From assembly GCA_031255275.1 (NCBI GenBank), contig JAIRSV010000016.1:1-7392 (forward strand): a stretch of 7,392 bases of DNA, given 5' to 3'. This stretch comes from Proteiniphilum sp. Its GTDB lineage: Bacteria > Bacteroidota > Bacteroidia > Bacteroidales > Dysgonomonadaceae. Each line of letters begins with the position of its first letter. Position 1 is the first letter of the stretch. A program made the position numbers and the translations under genes. The notes under the pieces are model-generated. The model searched no databases. It was not told where the DNA came from and worked only from the letters and a program-made list of their open reading frames with translations. Shown here piece by piece: positions 6,828 through 7,392 of this stretch.

Positions 6828-6960
6828 TTTCATACTTATGAAACTGCAGTTTCGCAGTTTTGATACTGCAGTTTCAACCTTATGAAATTGGAGTTTCGTA
6901 AGGATGAAATTACAGTTTCAACCTTACGAAACTAAAGTATCGACGCTATGAAATTACTAT
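6828..6960. repeat. Palindromic tandem array with 22-bp period
   Basis: Five 22-bp units start at 6840, 6862, 6884, 6906 and 6928, with a half unit before (6828-6839) and a decayed one after (6950 on). The pattern is GAAA-N6-TTTC-N8. The N6 part is CTGCAG in units 1 and 2, making GAAACTGCAGTTTC a perfect 14-bp palindrome in unit 1, and TTGGAG, TTACAG and CTAAAG in units 3-5. The N8 part is GCAGTTTT, AACCTTAT, GTAAGGAT, AACCTTAC and GACGCTAT: neighbours 2-4 are near reverse complements of one another, so a second dyad (TTTC-N8-GAAA) sits 11 bp from the first. Dyad centres therefore recur every 11 bp, about one helical turn. The array starts 4 nt past the upstream stop codon. It may be a multi-site protein-binding array, a terminator-like RNA structure, or a mobile intergenic repeat. 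Confidence 0.85.
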
Positions 6961-7186
6961 CCTATTCTTTTAACATAATTTGCAACTCCACAAGACTGAA
7001 CAGAAGTCTATGGTAAATGAATTATTTATTACCTTCGGAGGCGCTAAAACAAAAAAATGGAATAGAAGCTTTGGTTTGAACTTCTACCATAAAAAATAGC
7101 AGTATAGAAATCCACGTATTGAGTGCCAATGATTAAGTTGATAATAAAATAGACAATAGAATTTATAAACGTAAAATTGAAATAAA
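6961..7186. other. AT-rich intergenic stretch without a supported gene
   Basis: Together with the array this fills 363 nt between two genes. It is strongly AT-rich. Two tiny ORFs overlap in different frames, 7010-7099 (29 codons) and 7017-7079 (20 codons), and neither has a recognisable product. No TAnnTTTG box was found on the plus strand ahead of the DUF262 gene, so its promoter is not identified; the final 50 nt before its ATG are almost pure A/T. Confidence 0.5.
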
Positions 7187-7392
7187 ATGCCGGAGTTACA
7201 TGTAAGTAAAAAAACAATTGGAAAATTGTTTAGTGAAATGCAAAACAGAAAATTTGTCATTCCTGATTATCAGAGACCATATAAATGGGATGTTGAAAAA
7301 TGTGAGACATTGTGGGGTGACATTGAAAATTTTGCTCAAACAGATGCGAAAGTTGGTGCGGACTATTTTCTTGGTACAATTGTTTCGTATAT
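7187..7392 (+). CDS. DUF262-domain protein, N-terminal fragment cut by window edge
   Basis: Only the first 68 residues are present and the frame is still open at the edge. The ATG at 7187 is the first Met after an in-frame TGA at 7178, and the reading matches the usual DUF262 beginning. Residues 9-24 form the helix before the signature IPDYQRPYKW (25-34), followed by the Leu-Trp-Gly-Asp-Ile helix (42-46) and YFLGTIVSY (60-68). DUF262 has a ParB/sulfiredoxin-like nucleotide-binding fold, and its second motif, DGQQR, would lie just beyond the window. Family members include GmrS/GmrD type IV restriction enzymes, BrxU and SspE, often fused to a DUF1524 HNH nuclease domain, so a role in phage defence is plausible. 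The domain is certain on motif grounds; the type of system is not, since the C-terminus and neighbours are missing. Composition is far more AT-rich than in the lepA side, suggesting acquisition. Confidence 0.88.
   Translation, partial: MPELHVSKKTIGKLFSEMQNRKFVIPDYQRPYKWDVEKCETLWGDIENFAQTDAKVGADYFLGTIVSY

Noticed and set aside
6828..6960. CRISPR array
   Set aside because: The variable parts are 6 and 8 nt, far too short for spacers, the repeats drift, and no cas gene is in view.
7010..7099. Small 29-codon ORF in the AT-rich gap
   Set aside because: No family match, no promoter or ribosome binding signal, and an overlapping ORF in another frame is equally likely by chance.
6146..7392. Attachment-site repeat of the tRNA-Val 3' end
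   Set aside because: I looked for a second copy of the GGTTCGAATCC region to the right of the tRNA and found none within the window.

Overview
The window looks like Bacteroidota chromosome, most likely Bacteroidales. The clearest sign is promoter structure: upstream of a tRNA gene there is an exact TTTG-N19-TAnnTTTG element, the signature of the Bacteroidota primary sigma factor, and no gene start has a convincing Shine-Dalgarno sequence. The protein set also fits (PurB, an RluB-type pseudouridine synthase with an Asn/Arg/Ser-rich tail, AsnS, LepA, and a DUF6078-like protein). Genus cannot be decided from this sequence.

Left part, 1-5761, minus strand: four housekeeping genes in the order of transcription purB (adenylosuccinate lyase), rluB-like 23S rRNA pseudouridine synthase, asnS (asparaginyl-tRNA synthetase) and lepA (elongation factor 4, cut by the left edge). 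asnS and lepA are separated by only 3 nt. The two wider gaps (152 and 138 nt) hold hairpins that may tune or partly terminate transcription. Three of the four genes serve translation or ribosome maturation, and purB feeds purine synthesis, so the run reads as a growth-linked operon.

Middle, 5762-6200: a divergent promoter region with AT-rich overlapping palindromes, then tRNA-Val(UAC) on the plus strand with a strong terminator-like hairpin behind it.

Right part, 6200-7392, plus strand: accessory in character and increasingly AT-rich. It holds a spacer that may be a dispersed-repeat fragment, a small Cys-containing protein probably of the DUF6078 family with its own -7 box, and a regular 22-bp-period array of palindromes starting 4 nt after that gene's stop codon. 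After an AT-rich gap comes the N-terminus of a DUF262 protein, a family common in phage-defence systems. The window ends inside that gene, so any defence system would lie mostly outside. The features most worth following are the 22-bp palindrome array and the DUF262 locus next to a tRNA gene.
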